Positions 17,467-25,935 of a DNA stretch of 64,000 nt are shown here, piece after piece. A program made the translations under genes and the position numbers. Source of the stretch: Halogeometricum sp. S3BR5-2. GTDB taxonomy: Archaea; Halobacteriota; Halobacteria; Halobacteriales; Haloferacaceae. Below the pieces are notes generated by a model. It worked only from the letters and a program-made list of their open reading frames with translations. It did not search any database and was not told the DNA's origin. Where the stretch lies: positions 806,001 to 870,000 of the forward strand of contig NZ_JAMQOQ010000001.1 of assembly GCF_031624635.1 (NCBI RefSeq), in the 5' to 3' direction. Numbering within the stretch: position 1 is the first letter of the stretch; each line of letters starts with the position of its first letter.

Positions 17467-18450
17467 ATGAACGTCCCCTGCGTCCGCGTCCCGACGAGCG
17501 AGGGGGAGGCGACGCGGCGCGTCCTCGCGGAACGCGACCTCGTGGACCGCTCCCACGAGATAACCGTCCGCGACGGGTCGCTGTACATCCCCGTGACCGA
17601 CGCCGCAGCCGCCCGCGCGGAGTTCGACGTAGTCGAGTTCGACGCGGCGGCCCGCGAGACGCAGACGATGCCCGCCGACGTCCTCGGGTTCGACCCGACC
17701 TACGAGCGACTCGGCGACGTGGTCATCCTCGACGAGGACGACCCCGACCGCGCCCGGGAGATAGCCGACGCCATCGCCGATTCGGCCCTCCGCGCCCGGA
17801 CGGTGGTCAACCGCGCCTCGAAGGTGAAAGGCGAACTCCGCGTGCGCGAGTGGGACGTGCTGGTCGGAGAGAGCACGGAGACGGTCCACCGCGAGTACGG
17901 CTGTGAGTTCCTGCTGGACATCGCACAGGTGTATTTCTCCCCCCGTCTGGCGACCGAACGGCATCGCGTGGTCGAGCAGGTCGGTGAGGGCGAACGCGCC
18001 TTCGACATGTTCGCCGGCGTCGGCCCGTTCGCCGTTCCCATGGCGAAGCGCGGCGCCGAGGTGGTCGGCTGCGACCTGAACGACGCCGCCGTCGACTACC
18101 TCCGCGAGAACGCCCGCCGCAACGGCGTCGAAGAGCGCCTGACCGCGGTTCAGGGCGACGTGCGCGAGGCGGCCGCCGACTACGAGGACTGGGCCGACCG
18201 ACTCGTGATGAACCTCCCGCACAGCGCCGACGAGTTCCTCGACGCCGCCGTCCGACTGGCGGGCGAGGAGTGCGTCCTCCACTACTACGACATCCAGCAC
18301 GAGGACGACCCGTTCGGTCCCGGCATCGACGCCATCAGAGCGGCCGCGGAACCGGCGTACGACGTGCGGGTGGACACCGAACGCGTCGTGCGGTCGTACG
18401 CGCCCCACGAGTACAACGTGTGCCTCGACGTGACGCTCTTCGCGCGCTGA
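17467..18450 (+). CDS. trm5: tRNA (guanine37-N1)-methyltransferase Trm5
   Basis: The 327-residue class I methyltransferase shows an N-terminal D1-like region (about 1-70) and linker, then the Trm5 catalytic core: EYGCEFLLDIAQVYFSPRLA, the SAM-binding AFDMFAGVGPFAVPMA, VVGCDLNDAA, and MNLPHSADEFLDAA. It would make m1G37 next to the anticodon, preventing frameshifting. The tRNA-Thr gene lies just downstream on the same strand. ATG 17467 is chosen because the upstream extension is Gly/Arg-rich and low quality. Confidence 0.9.
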   Translation: MNVPCVRVPTSEGEATRRVLAERDLVDRSHEITVRDGSLYIPVTDAAAARAEFDVVEFDAAARETQTMPADVLGFDPTYERLGDVVILDEDDPDRAREIADAIADSALRARTVVNRASKVKGELRVREWDVLVGESTETVHREYGCEFLLDIAQVYFSPRLATERHRVVEQVGEGERAFDMFAGVGPFAVPMAKRGAEVVGCDLNDAAVDYLRENARRNGVEERLTAVQGDVREAAADYEDWADRLVMNLPHSADEFLDAAVRLAGEECVLHYYDIQHEDDPFGPGIDAIRAAAEPAYDVRVDTERVVRSYAPHEYNVCLDVTLFAR

Positions 18451-18508
18451 TTCGGAAGCCTTTTCTTCGTCATGCGAATACGGTAAGATGCGTTCGATAG
18501 CACTCCGC

Positions 18509-18581
18509 GCCGGTGTAGCTCAGCTGGCAGAGCGATTCCTTCGTAAGGAATAGGCCGAGGGTTCAAATCCCTCCACCGGCT
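18509..18581 (+). tRNA. tRNA-Thr, anticodon CGT
   Basis: A 73-nt cloverleaf fits perfectly: 7-bp acceptor stem (GCCGGTG with CACCGGC), D arm GCTC/GAGC, anticodon stem ATTCC/GGAAT around loop TTCGTAA, and T arm GAGGG-TTCAAAT-CCCTC. The anticodon CGT reads ACG, hence threonine. The discriminator is T, as expected for haloarchaeal tRNA-Thr. CCA is not encoded and no intron is present. The sequence just downstream carries degenerate copies of its 3' half. Confidence 0.97.
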
Positions 18582-18800
18582 CTTTCTGACGCGAACTACG
18601 ACGAGGAGCGAAGCGACGAGTCCGTGAGCGTCGAAAGAGACGACGAGGGATTTGAACTAGGGAGCGAACGTCAGTGAGCGACCGTAGTTCACAATCTCCT
18701 CCATCGGCGCTTACTTCTCCCGCGAACCTATCTTCGTACACGTACGCGGTGTTCGTGGCTCGTCCCTCATTCGCCGCCACTCAATCCGTACGCGAACGAC
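18582..18800. repeat. tRNA-Thr-derived degenerate repeats downstream of the tRNA
   Basis: No gene is visible in these 219 bp. Positions 18645-18657 are an exact inverted copy of the tRNA T-arm bases 18561-18573 (13 of 13). Positions 18687-18708 are a degenerate direct copy of the tRNA 3' end (18561-18580), differing by two single-base insertions and one substitution. GAACTACG (18593-18600) and CGTAGTTC (18683-18690) form an inverted repeat around the stretch between. This pattern suggests a worn attachment site or a former second tRNA end left by an integrated element. Confidence 0.55.
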
Positions 18801-19079
18801 TCACGGCACGTCGTAGTCGTACTCGAATCGGACGCTCGACTCGTCCACTTCCACGTGCCCGCCCTCGTAGGGAAAGCGGACGTCGACGTCGGTCCGAGAG
18901 TTGGTGAACAACGCTTCGAGCGATTCGGGGTCGACCACCTCCGAGACGGGGCGAAGCGACAGGGGGTCGCAGCCTTTCACCTCGGCGACGAGCGTGATAA
19001 TCTCGTAGAGGACGTTCTCGCGGGACGGTTCTCCGAGCGAGCGTTCCGGCGTACCGGCGCGTGAAGTCTTCCCGGGCAT
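18801..19079 (-). CDS. HalOD1 output domain protein
   Basis: The 92-residue protein starts MPGKTSRAGTPERS and is almost wholly a HalOD1 domain: VLYEIITLVAEVKGCDPLSL, PVSEVVDPESLEALF and a beta-rich VRFEYDYDV end. HalOD1 is a haloarchaeal domain found alone or at the end of signalling proteins; its role is unknown but a regulatory output is assumed. A TATA-like TGTTTACC (plus-strand 19155-19162 read in reverse) would give a leader of about 50 nt. An ATG further upstream exists but lies on this TATA. Confidence 0.8.
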   Translation of the reverse strand: MPGKTSRAGTPERSLGEPSRENVLYEIITLVAEVKGCDPLSLRPVSEVVDPESLEALFTNSRTDVDVRFPYEGGHVEVDESSVRFEYDYDVP

Positions 19080-19259
19080 GTGTTCCCATCCATCGTCCGT
19101 CGGTCGCGGCGGCGACCGACCGACGACCGTGCGTGGTAGTATCTGTCTCAGGGAGGTAAACATTTCGGCGGATTGAGACGATGGCGGCGGGAGTCGGGCG
19201 GTCCGCGTCCCGCCGCGGCAGGACACGGCACTTATCGGGCGGGCCGGCCGAGAGGTGGT

Positions 19260-20039
19260 ATGCTCACCTTCATCGGACTCGGTCTGTACGACGAGCGGTC
19301 GATAACGGTCGAGGGGCGCGACGCCCTCGCCGACGCGGACCGCGCGTTCGCGGAGTTCTACACCAGCCATCTCGTCGGCGCGACGGTCGAAGACCTCGAA
19401 TCGTACCACGACATCGATATCGAGGTGCGGGACCGCGCGGGCGTCGAACAGCATCCCGGGGATATCCTCGACGCCGCCGAGGAGGAGAACGTCGCCTTCC
19501 TCACCGCCGGCGATACGATGATATCCACGACGCACGTGGACCTGCGCCTCCGCGCCGTCGAACGGGAAATCGAGACGCGACTGATCCACGGCGTGACCGC
19601 GCAGTCGGCCGCCAGCGGCCTGACGGGGCTTCAGAACTACCGGTTCGGGAAGGCGGTGACGCTGCCGTTTCCGTACGCTCACGGCGCCGACGGCGTGCCG
19701 AAGAGCGTCACTGACTCCGTCGAAGCGAACCGCGAACGCGGCCTGCACACGCTGGTCTACCTCGACATCAAAGCCGACCGCGAGGAGTACATGACCGGCG
19801 ACTACGCCGCGGAGATGCTCGCGGAGGACTGGAAGGACGTGTTGGGCGTCGTCGTCGCGCGGGCGGGAAGCGAGGACCCCGTCGTCGCCGCGGACCGACT
19901 GTCGGCGCTCGCGGAACGGGAGTTCGGCGACCCCCTGCACATGCTCGTGATTCCGGGCGACGTTCATCACGTCGAGGCCGACGCGCTCCGAGCGCTCGGC
20001 GGCGCGCCGGACGACGTCGTGGAAGAAAACGAAGTGTGA
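19260..20039 (+). CDS. dphB: Diphthine synthase
   Basis: The 259-residue SAM-dependent methyltransferase starts MLTFIGLGLYDERSITVEG and shows the DphB pattern VAFLTAGDTMISTTH, HGVTAQSAASGLTGLQNYRFG and FPYAHGADGVPKSV. It methylates the amino-carboxypropyl group on the elongation factor 2 histidine during diphthamide formation. The ATG at 19260 gives the exact conserved N-terminus and follows GAGAGGTGGT, a Shine-Dalgarno-like run. Length is typical. Confidence 0.94.
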   Translation: MLTFIGLGLYDERSITVEGRDALADADRAFAEFYTSHLVGATVEDLESYHDIDIEVRDRAGVEQHPGDILDAAEEENVAFLTAGDTMISTTHVDLRLRAVEREIETRLIHGVTAQSAASGLTGLQNYRFGKAVTLPFPYAHGADGVPKSVTDSVEANRERGLHTLVYLDIKADREEYMTGDYAAEMLAEDWKDVLGVVVARAGSEDPVVAADRLSALAEREFGDPLHMLVIPGDVHHVEADALRALGGAPDDVVEENEV

Positions 20040-20068
20040 ACGTGGGAGAGGGGGACGCGAGCGAGGCG

Positions 20069-21010
20069 TCAGACGCTCCCGCTCCCGCCGCGGCCCGCCT
20101 CCTCTAAGTCCAAGGCCTCGCGGAGGTCGTACTCGTCGCCGGTGACCATGTAGAGGACGTCCTCGATTATCGTCAGTAGTTCCGGCACCTCGCGGACGAC
20201 GAGGTAGGTGATGCCGACCAGCGCGACGACTGCGAGGAACTGGCTGATGATGCGGTCGGAGATGAAGAACGAGACCATGTACGGGTCGCTCGACCCGAAC
20301 AGCATGAGAATCTCGTCGACGAAGAAGTGCATGTACTGCTCGCCGAACGCGATGGTGATGAACGTCGTGCGGGCGAGGTTCAGCGCGTAGATGATGGGGA
20401 TGGCGATGGCGAGGGCGCGGGCCTTCCGCCGGAGGGGGGCGTCGACAGCGGCGATGAGGCCGCCGAAGATGGCCATGCTGCCGAGTCCGGTGCAGGCGAG
20501 GACGACCGAGACGGTGATGCGGTGGGTACCTTCCATGAACACGAACATGTTGTGGTAGCCGAGGTCGCCGGCGGTCATCTCGGGGTGGTAGCCGAGGGCG
20601 TTCACGAAGAACTGGGTCTGAGCCGCGACGGTCTCTATCAGGACGGCCTGCGGGGCCGGGACGGTCAGACCGAAGAGCGTGAGCGCGGGAATCGTCTCGA
20701 ACGGGAGGTAGATGACGCCCATGGCGGCGACGGCCTTCGAGAGGACGAACAGGCTGTCGCGTCCCGCGTAGAGGAGATAGCCGGCGTAGAGACACGCTGG
20801 AACCGCGGCAAGGGAGAGGAACCCCTCGATGTAGCTCTTGTGCTCGAAGGCGAAGTGCGGGACCAACCGGAGCCAAAAGAGGGCGAAGAGGCCCCACGCG
20901 GCGGCGGAGACGTACCGCGCCGCGCGGTCGTTCCGGCGGTACAGGAGGGCGCCGGCGACGAAGGTGAGGATCGACGCCCACGCGAGGAAGTCAGACAGCA
21001 GTCCGGGCAT
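20069..21010 (-). CDS. artA: Archaeosortase A
   Basis: The 313-residue polytopic membrane transpeptidase-like enzyme cleaves PGF-CTERM proteins near the PGF motif, after which they are lipid-anchored. From the start MPGLLSDFLAW, the catalytic triad known from Haloferax ArtA falls at the same numbers: Cys173 in VVLACTGLGSMA, Arg214 in YALNLARTTFIT and Arg253 in FFISDRIISQ. This agreement supports ATG 21010 over an ATG 39 bp upstream. Eight or so membrane helices precede a short cytosolic tail. A PGF-CTERM surface glycoprotein gene lies just upstream on the same strand. Confidence 0.95.
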   Translation of the reverse strand: MPGLLSDFLAWASILTFVAGALLYRRNDRAARYVSAAAWGLFALFWLRLVPHFAFEHKSYIEGFLSLAAVPACLYAGYLLYAGRDSLFVLSKAVAAMGVIYLPFETIPALTLFGLTVPAPQAVLIETVAAQTQFFVNALGYHPEMTAGDLGYHNMFVFMEGTHRITVSVVLACTGLGSMAIFGGLIAAVDAPLRRKARALAIAIPIIYALNLARTTFITIAFGEQYMHFFVDEILMLFGSSDPYMVSFFISDRIISQFLAVVALVGITYLVVREVPELLTIIEDVLYMVTGDEYDLREALDLEEAGRGGSGSV

Positions 21011-21140
21011 AGAGGATAGATAGGGATACCGGACTAAATCCCTTGTCATTCCGCGCGTCGGTCAGGTCGGAACGTCCGGACCATCGGGCGCGGCCTTCCG
21101 CCCCGACGACCCGACTGACTCGACTGACTCGACCGGCCCG

Positions 21141-22811
21141 CTATCGGTCGCGGCGGGCCGTCAGCACGGCGAACATCGCGCCGAGGAACAGCGCCGCGGC
21201 GGCGGCACCGACGCCGAATCCGGGAACGCCGGTCCCGGTGGCCGTCTCAGATTCCGTTCCAGAGGCAACGACGGGCGCCGCCTCGGTGGTCGTCGGCGAC
21301 GCGGCGGCGTCCGTGGTCGCTCCCTCGGTCACCCCGTTCACGGGCGACGCCGCATCGACCGCCGTCTCCCGCTCTTCCGCGTTCTCGCCGAACTCGACGC
21401 CCGCCGCGTCCCTCCCGTCCGACGGCCCGGCGACCGGACCCGCATCGGCGGTCGACCGCTCCGTCGACGTCGGCGACAACGTCGTCTCGGTCGGGGTCGG
21501 CGTCGGGTCGCGGTAGTCGCCGTACTCGGAGTCGTCGTCACCGCCGTCGTCGCTATCGTCGCTCGGCGGGTCCGAGACGACCACCGGTTCGGATCGTTTC
21601 TCCGCGCCGGACGGACCGTCGACCGCGAGGACGGCGTAGTCGCCCGCTCCGAGACCGGACGCGTCGAACGCGTAGTCGTACTCCCCGCGACCGTCGAGGA
21701 CGGCGGCGTCGGCCGCCACCGCGTTCCCGTCGGCGTCCCGGAGTTCGACCGCGACGGACCGCCCGCCCGCGTCGGCCGAGACGGTCGCGGCGACGGTCGC
21801 GCCGTCGTCGTTCGTGACCGTCGCGTCGGCCACGCCGACCGTGAGGCCGAGGCTCTCGACGCGGAACGTGGCGTTCCGATTCGCGTCGCCGCCGTAGACG
21901 ACGTCGTACGCGCCGCGGTCGAGCGTCCCGGTGTCGAGGAGGTACGCCTTGCTGTTCGCCCCGGTCGACTCGGACCGACTAACCGAACCGTCCGCGGCGT
22001 CGACGGCGACGCTCGTGTTCGTCCGGTCGGTCAGGACGGCGAGCGTCGACCCCTCGTAGACCGTGTCGTCGTCGCCGGCGCCGGTCGTCACGGCCGCGGA
22101 CCGGACCGTCGCCGCCTGTTCAGTCGCGTACCGATTCCCCGCGTCGTCGGCGACGTCGTACGCGACCGTCAACTCGTCCGGGGCGGTGCCGTCTACCGTC
22201 GCCACGACGCGCCCCCGCGAGACGCTGACGGACTCCGTGAGGTTCGCGTCGCCGTCGACCGTCGACACGTTCAGCGCCCGAACAGCCGAGACGTTCTCGT
22301 CGAAGGCGAGTTCCACTTCGGCGTCGGTCCCGTTGTCGTAGCGCACCGCCGACCGGAGTTGGGGTGCGGCGCCCGAGACGACCGTTAGTTGGTCTTGGAC
22401 GGTTGTATTTGCTTCAATTCCAACGTAGATCGACTCCGATTCAGCAGCTGAAACGTTGTATGTTCCAGCCGAAATATCCGAGATACTCATGTATGGAATG
22501 TGGACTTCACTCCCGATACCTCCAGTCTGGTTGCTGTTCGGCTCTGATTTTTCCCAAACACCATTTCCGTTTTTGTCAATCCATACAACGAACTCACCTC
22601 TTGTGCTGTCACTATCATATGTCGTGATATCTGTGACCTCAGCAAGAGGACCCGCTTCGATGGTCACCTGCGTCCCGTTGCCCGCCCCGAGGTCGATGTC
22701 CGACGCGTCCGCGGCGGCGGTCCCCGTGAACGCGACGGTGCCGGCGACAGTCGAGAAAGTCACTAATACGGCGAACGTGACGGCCCGGAGCCGTTCTGAT
22801 CTATGTATCAT
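21141..22811 (-). CDS. PGF-CTERM-anchored surface glycoprotein
   Basis: The 556-residue secreted protein starts MIHRSERLRAVTFAVLVTF, a Sec signal ending GTAAADA near residue 35 and very like S-layer glycoprotein signals. The body is beta-rich with many N-glycosylation sequons (NGTQ, NVSA, NTTV, NLTE, NATF). A Thr/Pro/Ser/Asp-rich stalk (about 430-520) leads to VPGFGVGAAAAALFLGAMF, the ArtA recognition and membrane segment, and a basic end. Residues about 54-140 are encoded by an AT-rich patch unlike the rest. A possible in-frame start at 22904 would add 31 residues before the signal peptide; I reject it because the signal sequence is complete from 22811. Function beyond cell surface is unknown. 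Confidence 0.85.
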   Translation of the reverse strand: MIHRSERLRAVTFAVLVTFSTVAGTVAFTGTAAADASDIDLGAGNGTQVTIEAGPLAEVTDITTYDSDSTRGEFVVWIDKNGNGVWEKSEPNSNQTGGIGSEVHIPYMSISDISAGTYNVSAAESESIYVGIEANTTVQDQLTVVSGAAPQLRSAVRYDNGTDAEVELAFDENVSAVRALNVSTVDGDANLTESVSVSRGRVVATVDGTAPDELTVAYDVADDAGNRYATEQAATVRSAAVTTGAGDDDTVYEGSTLAVLTDRTNTSVAVDAADGSVSRSESTGANSKAYLLDTGTLDRGAYDVVYGGDANRNATFRVESLGLTVGVADATVTNDDGATVAATVSADAGGRSVAVELRDADGNAVAADAAVLDGRGEYDYAFDASGLGAGDYAVLAVDGPSGAEKRSEPVVVSDPPSDDSDDGGDDDSEYGDYRDPTPTPTETTLSPTSTERSTADAGPVAGPSDGRDAAGVEFGENAEERETAVDAASPVNGVTEGATTDAAASPTTTEAAPVVASGTESETATGTGVPGFGVGAAAAALFLGAMFAVLTARRDR

Positions 22812-23107
22812 CTGTGATTTTGCACTACCGGCTACGACCGAATCGACTCGCAGAGACGTCTCTAAACCCCCACATGAGGTGTTCTCGAACGACCCCGGCC
22901 GCATCGTAGTGTAGTTGCACCGAATATCGGTTCTAATAAAAACTCTTTCTTTCCTGAATTGGAGTGCGGACGAATGCCGCGGTAACGGTTCTGTCGCTCC
23001 ATTGCAGTCGGTGGAGTCGGTGAGAAGCCGTGGCTATCACGTCCGATAACGTTCCTCGGAACGGGGTCGACGACTCGGCTCGAAGAAAAGCGGGGTCGGA
23101 CGCGTCC
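22812..23107. promoter_or_regulatory. Leader and promoter region of the surface glycoprotein gene
   Basis: These 296 bp separate the surface glycoprotein gene from the tandem glyoxalase-fold gene, both on the minus strand. An AT-rich block at 22921-22962 contains, on the minus strand, TTTTTATTAG (22936-22945), a good TATA box. Transcription would start near 22913, giving a leader of about 100 nt, comparable to the long leaders known for S-layer genes. Nothing else coding is seen. Confidence 0.45.
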
Positions 23108-23872
23108 TCAGTCGTCGGTGACGATTTCGATTTCGTGGCCGTCCTGGTCCTTCGTGAACGCGTAGCGGTTGTCGCAGGACTCGGGGTCGCGGTAGTCCTC
23201 CGCCTCGCGTTCCATCAGCGTCTCCCACTCCTCGTCGAGGTCGTCGGTTCGGACGGCGAGGTGGCCCCACGCGTCGCCCATGTCGTACGTCTGACCGCCG
23301 TAGTTGTAGGTGAGTTCGACGGTCATCGCGTCCTCGGAGGCGTCCTGCGGCGCCATGAAGTAGTTCGCGAAGGAGTCCGACTCCCAGCGACTCGTGTGCT
23401 CGTACTCGAACTTGCGGGTCCAGAAGCCGAGGGCGTCGTCGGCGTCCTCGACGCGGATCATCGTGTGGTCGAGGCTCCACTTCGCGCCGTGGTCGCGCTT
23501 GACGATCTCTATCTCGTGGCCGTCGGGGTCCTTGACGAACGCGTAGCGGTTGTCGTTCGATTCGGGGTCGCGGTAGTCCTCGACGCCCTCCTCCATCAGT
23601 TGGTCGTACGAGGACTGCAGTTCGTCCTCGGGGACGCGCACGGCGATGTGCCCCCACGCGTCGCCCATCTCGTAGGTGCGGTCGTCGTGGTTGTACGTCA
23701 GTTCGAGCAGCGCGTCGTCCTCGCCGGCGTCCTCGGGGCCGAGGAAGACGTTCGTGAAGGTGTCGGCCTCCCAGCGACCCTTCTCCTCGTAGTCGAGGTG
23801 CGTGGTGTACCACTCCAGCGATTCGTCGAGGTCTTCGACGCGCATCATCACGTGGTCGAGTACTCCGGACAT
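23108..23872 (-). CDS. Tandem VOC (glyoxalase I-fold) protein
   Basis: The 254-residue protein consists of two VOC modules (about 1-128 and 129-254) that are clear copies of one another: both contain MGDAWGH-AVR, EDYRDPES-DNRYAF and DGHEIEIV. Each module keeps likely metal ligands, His in LDH-M-RVED, Glu in ELTYN, His in WGH and Glu in GHEIEIV. In two-module glyoxalases the active site forms between modules. Lactoylglutathione lyase activity is uncertain because haloarchaea lack glutathione; related bacillithiol-type, gamma-glutamylcysteine or dioxygenase activities are possible. Confidence 0.82.
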   Translation of the reverse strand: MSGVLDHVMMRVEDLDESLEWYTTHLDYEEKGRWEADTFTNVFLGPEDAGEDDALLELTYNHDDRTYEMGDAWGHIAVRVPEDELQSSYDQLMEEGVEDYRDPESNDNRYAFVKDPDGHEIEIVKRDHGAKWSLDHTMIRVEDADDALGFWTRKFEYEHTSRWESDSFANYFMAPQDASEDAMTVELTYNYGGQTYDMGDAWGHLAVRTDDLDEEWETLMEREAEDYRDPESCDNRYAFTKDQDGHEIEIVTDD

Positions 23873-24021
23873 GTGCGAGCGATGGGCCGGGGCGTCGAAA
23901 AGCGTACCGACCGCGGAAGGGGCGGGACGCCGCGAACGGAGGGACGGGCGCTACTTCGATACGCACAAGGCGGTCGACTCGGAAGGAGGTATATCGAATC
24001 GAAATAGGTGTCCTCGCCCCC

Positions 24022-25461
24022 GTGTCAAGAGTCCCCAACCCAGTCAGACGCTGCATCCTCTCGGTCGGTCTCCTCCTCGCCCACTTCGGTCTGGTCGACC
24101 GCGACAGAGCGGTCAGAACCGCCGAACTCGCGTGGCCCCGCGTCGTCACGGGCATCGCCCGCATGTCGAAGAACGCCGTCGACGTGGCGATGGTCGGCAG
24201 CGCCGTCGGCGTCGCCGCCATCAACGGCGTCGGGTTCGCCGGCCCCTACTGGGGTCTCGCGTTCGCCCTCGGCGGCGGCGTCGCCGCCGGGACGCTGGCG
24301 CTGGTCTCCCAGCGCTACGGCGCCGGTCGGTCCGACGGCCTCGGCGTCGCCGTGCGTTCGAGCGCCGTCCTGACCGTCCTCGCGACGCTGCCGGTCACGG
24401 CGGCCTTCTGGCTCTTCTCGGAGCCGCTCATCTCGGTGCTGACGAACGACCCCGAATCGATAGCCCTCGGCGCGCGCTACCTCCGAATCGTCGGCCTCGG
24501 CGTCCCGTTCGCCGGATTGAATCTCGTCGGAAGCCGCACGCTCGTCGGCGCCGACGACGCCTACATCGCCATGGTGCTCCGCGCCGGCGGCGCGGCCGTC
24601 AACGTCGTCGTCAACGCCGCGCTCATCTTCGGTCTCGGACTGGGCGTCGAGGGGGCGGCCGTCGGCACCGTGCTCTCGAACGTCGTCGTCACGGGCGCGT
24701 TCGCCCTCGGACTCGCGCGCGGCGGCCTCCCCGGCGTCGGCGCGTTTCCCGTACAGATCGACCCGTTCGGCCGCTACGCCGCCCTCGAACCGATGCGAGA
24801 CATCTTCTCCATCGGCCTGCCCGTCTTCGGCCGGTCGCTCGTCTGGACCGTCGCCGAGTTCCCGATGCTCTTCTTCGTGAGCGCCCTCGGACCGAACGTG
24901 ACGGCCGCGTTCGTCATCGCGCGGCGCATCTGGGGCATCATGAACACGCCCGGATGGGGCTTCGGACTCGCCTCCTCGAGCCTCGTCGGCCAGTCGCTCG
25001 GGCGGAACGACGAGGAGACGGCGGAGGCGTACGGCCGCGAGATCATCCTCCACGCGGTGGCGACGTACGTCGTCTCCGCCGCACTCATCGCCGCCTTCGC
25101 CGAACCCATCGTGCGCCAGTTCGCCGAGAGTCCGTCCTCGCCCGCGGTTCCCATCGCGGTGTCGCTCGTCTACGCCGCCTGCGCCGCGGTGCTCATGCAG
25201 GGCGTCTCCGGAGCGTCCGCCGGGCCGCTGGACGCCAGCGGCGACACGCGCGTCCCCTTCCTCAGCCAACTGCTCGGCATGTTCGGCTGTTCGATTCCCC
25301 TGGCCTATCTCGCCGCGCAGACGAACCAGATAGAACTGCTGTATCTCTCCTTCCTCGCGGAGACGACGATTCCGGGCATCATCAACTACTACCGGTTCTC
25401 GACGGGCAAGTGGAAGTCCGTGAGCCAGCAGTACCGCCCCGGCGCGGCGTCGGACGACTAG
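24022..25461 (+). CDS. MATE-family multidrug/sodium antiporter
   Basis: The 479-residue membrane protein has twelve hydrophobic segments arranged as two MATE halves. Typical features are AINGVGFAGPYWGLAFALGG and GTLALVSQRYGAGR in the first half, and AAFVIARRIWGIMNTPGWGF and SSLVGQSLGRNDEETA in the second. It would export organic cations using a sodium or proton gradient. The start is a GTG at 24022, with GGAGGT about 33 bp before it and TATATCG nearby; start choice is only moderately sure. Its stop overlaps the converging next gene by 4 bp. Confidence 0.87.
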   Translation: MSRVPNPVRRCILSVGLLLAHFGLVDRDRAVRTAELAWPRVVTGIARMSKNAVDVAMVGSAVGVAAINGVGFAGPYWGLAFALGGGVAAGTLALVSQRYGAGRSDGLGVAVRSSAVLTVLATLPVTAAFWLFSEPLISVLTNDPESIALGARYLRIVGLGVPFAGLNLVGSRTLVGADDAYIAMVLRAGGAAVNVVVNAALIFGLGLGVEGAAVGTVLSNVVVTGAFALGLARGGLPGVGAFPVQIDPFGRYAALEPMRDIFSIGLPVFGRSLVWTVAEFPMLFFVSALGPNVTAAFVIARRIWGIMNTPGWGFGLASSSLVGQSLGRNDEETAEAYGREIILHAVATYVVSAALIAAFAEPIVRQFAESPSSPAVPIAVSLVYAACAAVLMQGVSGASAGPLDASGDTRVPFLSQLLGMFGCSIPLAYLAAQTNQIELLYLSFLAETTIPGIINYYRFSTGKWKSVSQQYRPGAASDD

Positions 25462-25928
25462 CGCTCGGCCCGCGCGCTATCGGACCCGCCGAGGTAGACG
25501 TACGCGGCGACGGCGAGGAGGAGCACCGTCCCGACGGGCCACGCCGTCCGGCCCGGTTGCACCGAGAACCCCCGCGCCAGGGTGAGTTGCGCCACGGCCG
25601 CGGCGCCCAGCAGACCGGCGACGACCCGCCCGTCCTCGACGTCGAGGGCCGGACCGGCGACGGCGAATGCGAACGCCGCGAGGTAGAGCAGCACCGAGAG
25701 CGGCCACGCGTAGATGTAGTCGGGCAGGCCGGCGGTGTAGACGAACAGAAAATCAGAGACGGTCGTCACGCCGAACGGTTCGAGGTTGAGCAGGCCCCAC
25801 GGGAAGACGAGCGTCGGGGTCCGACCGACGAACGTCTGCACCGACCACGGGAGGGCGAGGAGGCAGAGGAGAAGGGGAACGGTGAGCGCGGGGACCGACC
25901 GAGCGGGTCCGTCGTGAGAGTGGGACAC
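25458..25928 (-). CDS. Small polytopic membrane protein (TIGR04206-like)
   Basis: The 156-residue protein has four hydrophobic segments: VPALTVPLLLCLLALPWSV, the FPWGLLNLEPF re-entrant region, LSVLLYLAAFAFAVAGPAL and the C-terminal VGTVLLLAVAAYVYLGG. I recall it as a haloarchaeal family named TIGR04206, function unknown. It starts 7 bp after the DRG GTPase stop on the same strand, so the two are probably co-transcribed; it converges with the MATE gene. Confidence 0.7.
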   Translation of the reverse strand: MSHSHDGPARSVPALTVPLLLCLLALPWSVQTFVGRTPTLVFPWGLLNLEPFGVTTVSDFLFVYTAGLPDYIYAWPLSVLLYLAAFAFAVAGPALDVEDGRVVAGLLGAAAVAQLTLARGFSVQPGRTAWPVGTVLLLAVAAYVYLGGSDSARAER

Positions 25929-25935
25929 GACCGCG

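Noticed and set aside
18520-18780. Minus-strand 86-residue ORF over the tRNA ending EPVEGFEPSAYSL
   Set aside because: It is the reverse translation of tRNA-Thr and its flank; this peptide pattern is a common false ORF on tRNA genes.
22904-22906. Alternative start of the surface glycoprotein adding 31 residues
   Set aside because: A complete signal peptide starts at 22811; residues before it are not conserved-looking, though the upstream ATG lies close to the inferred transcription start.
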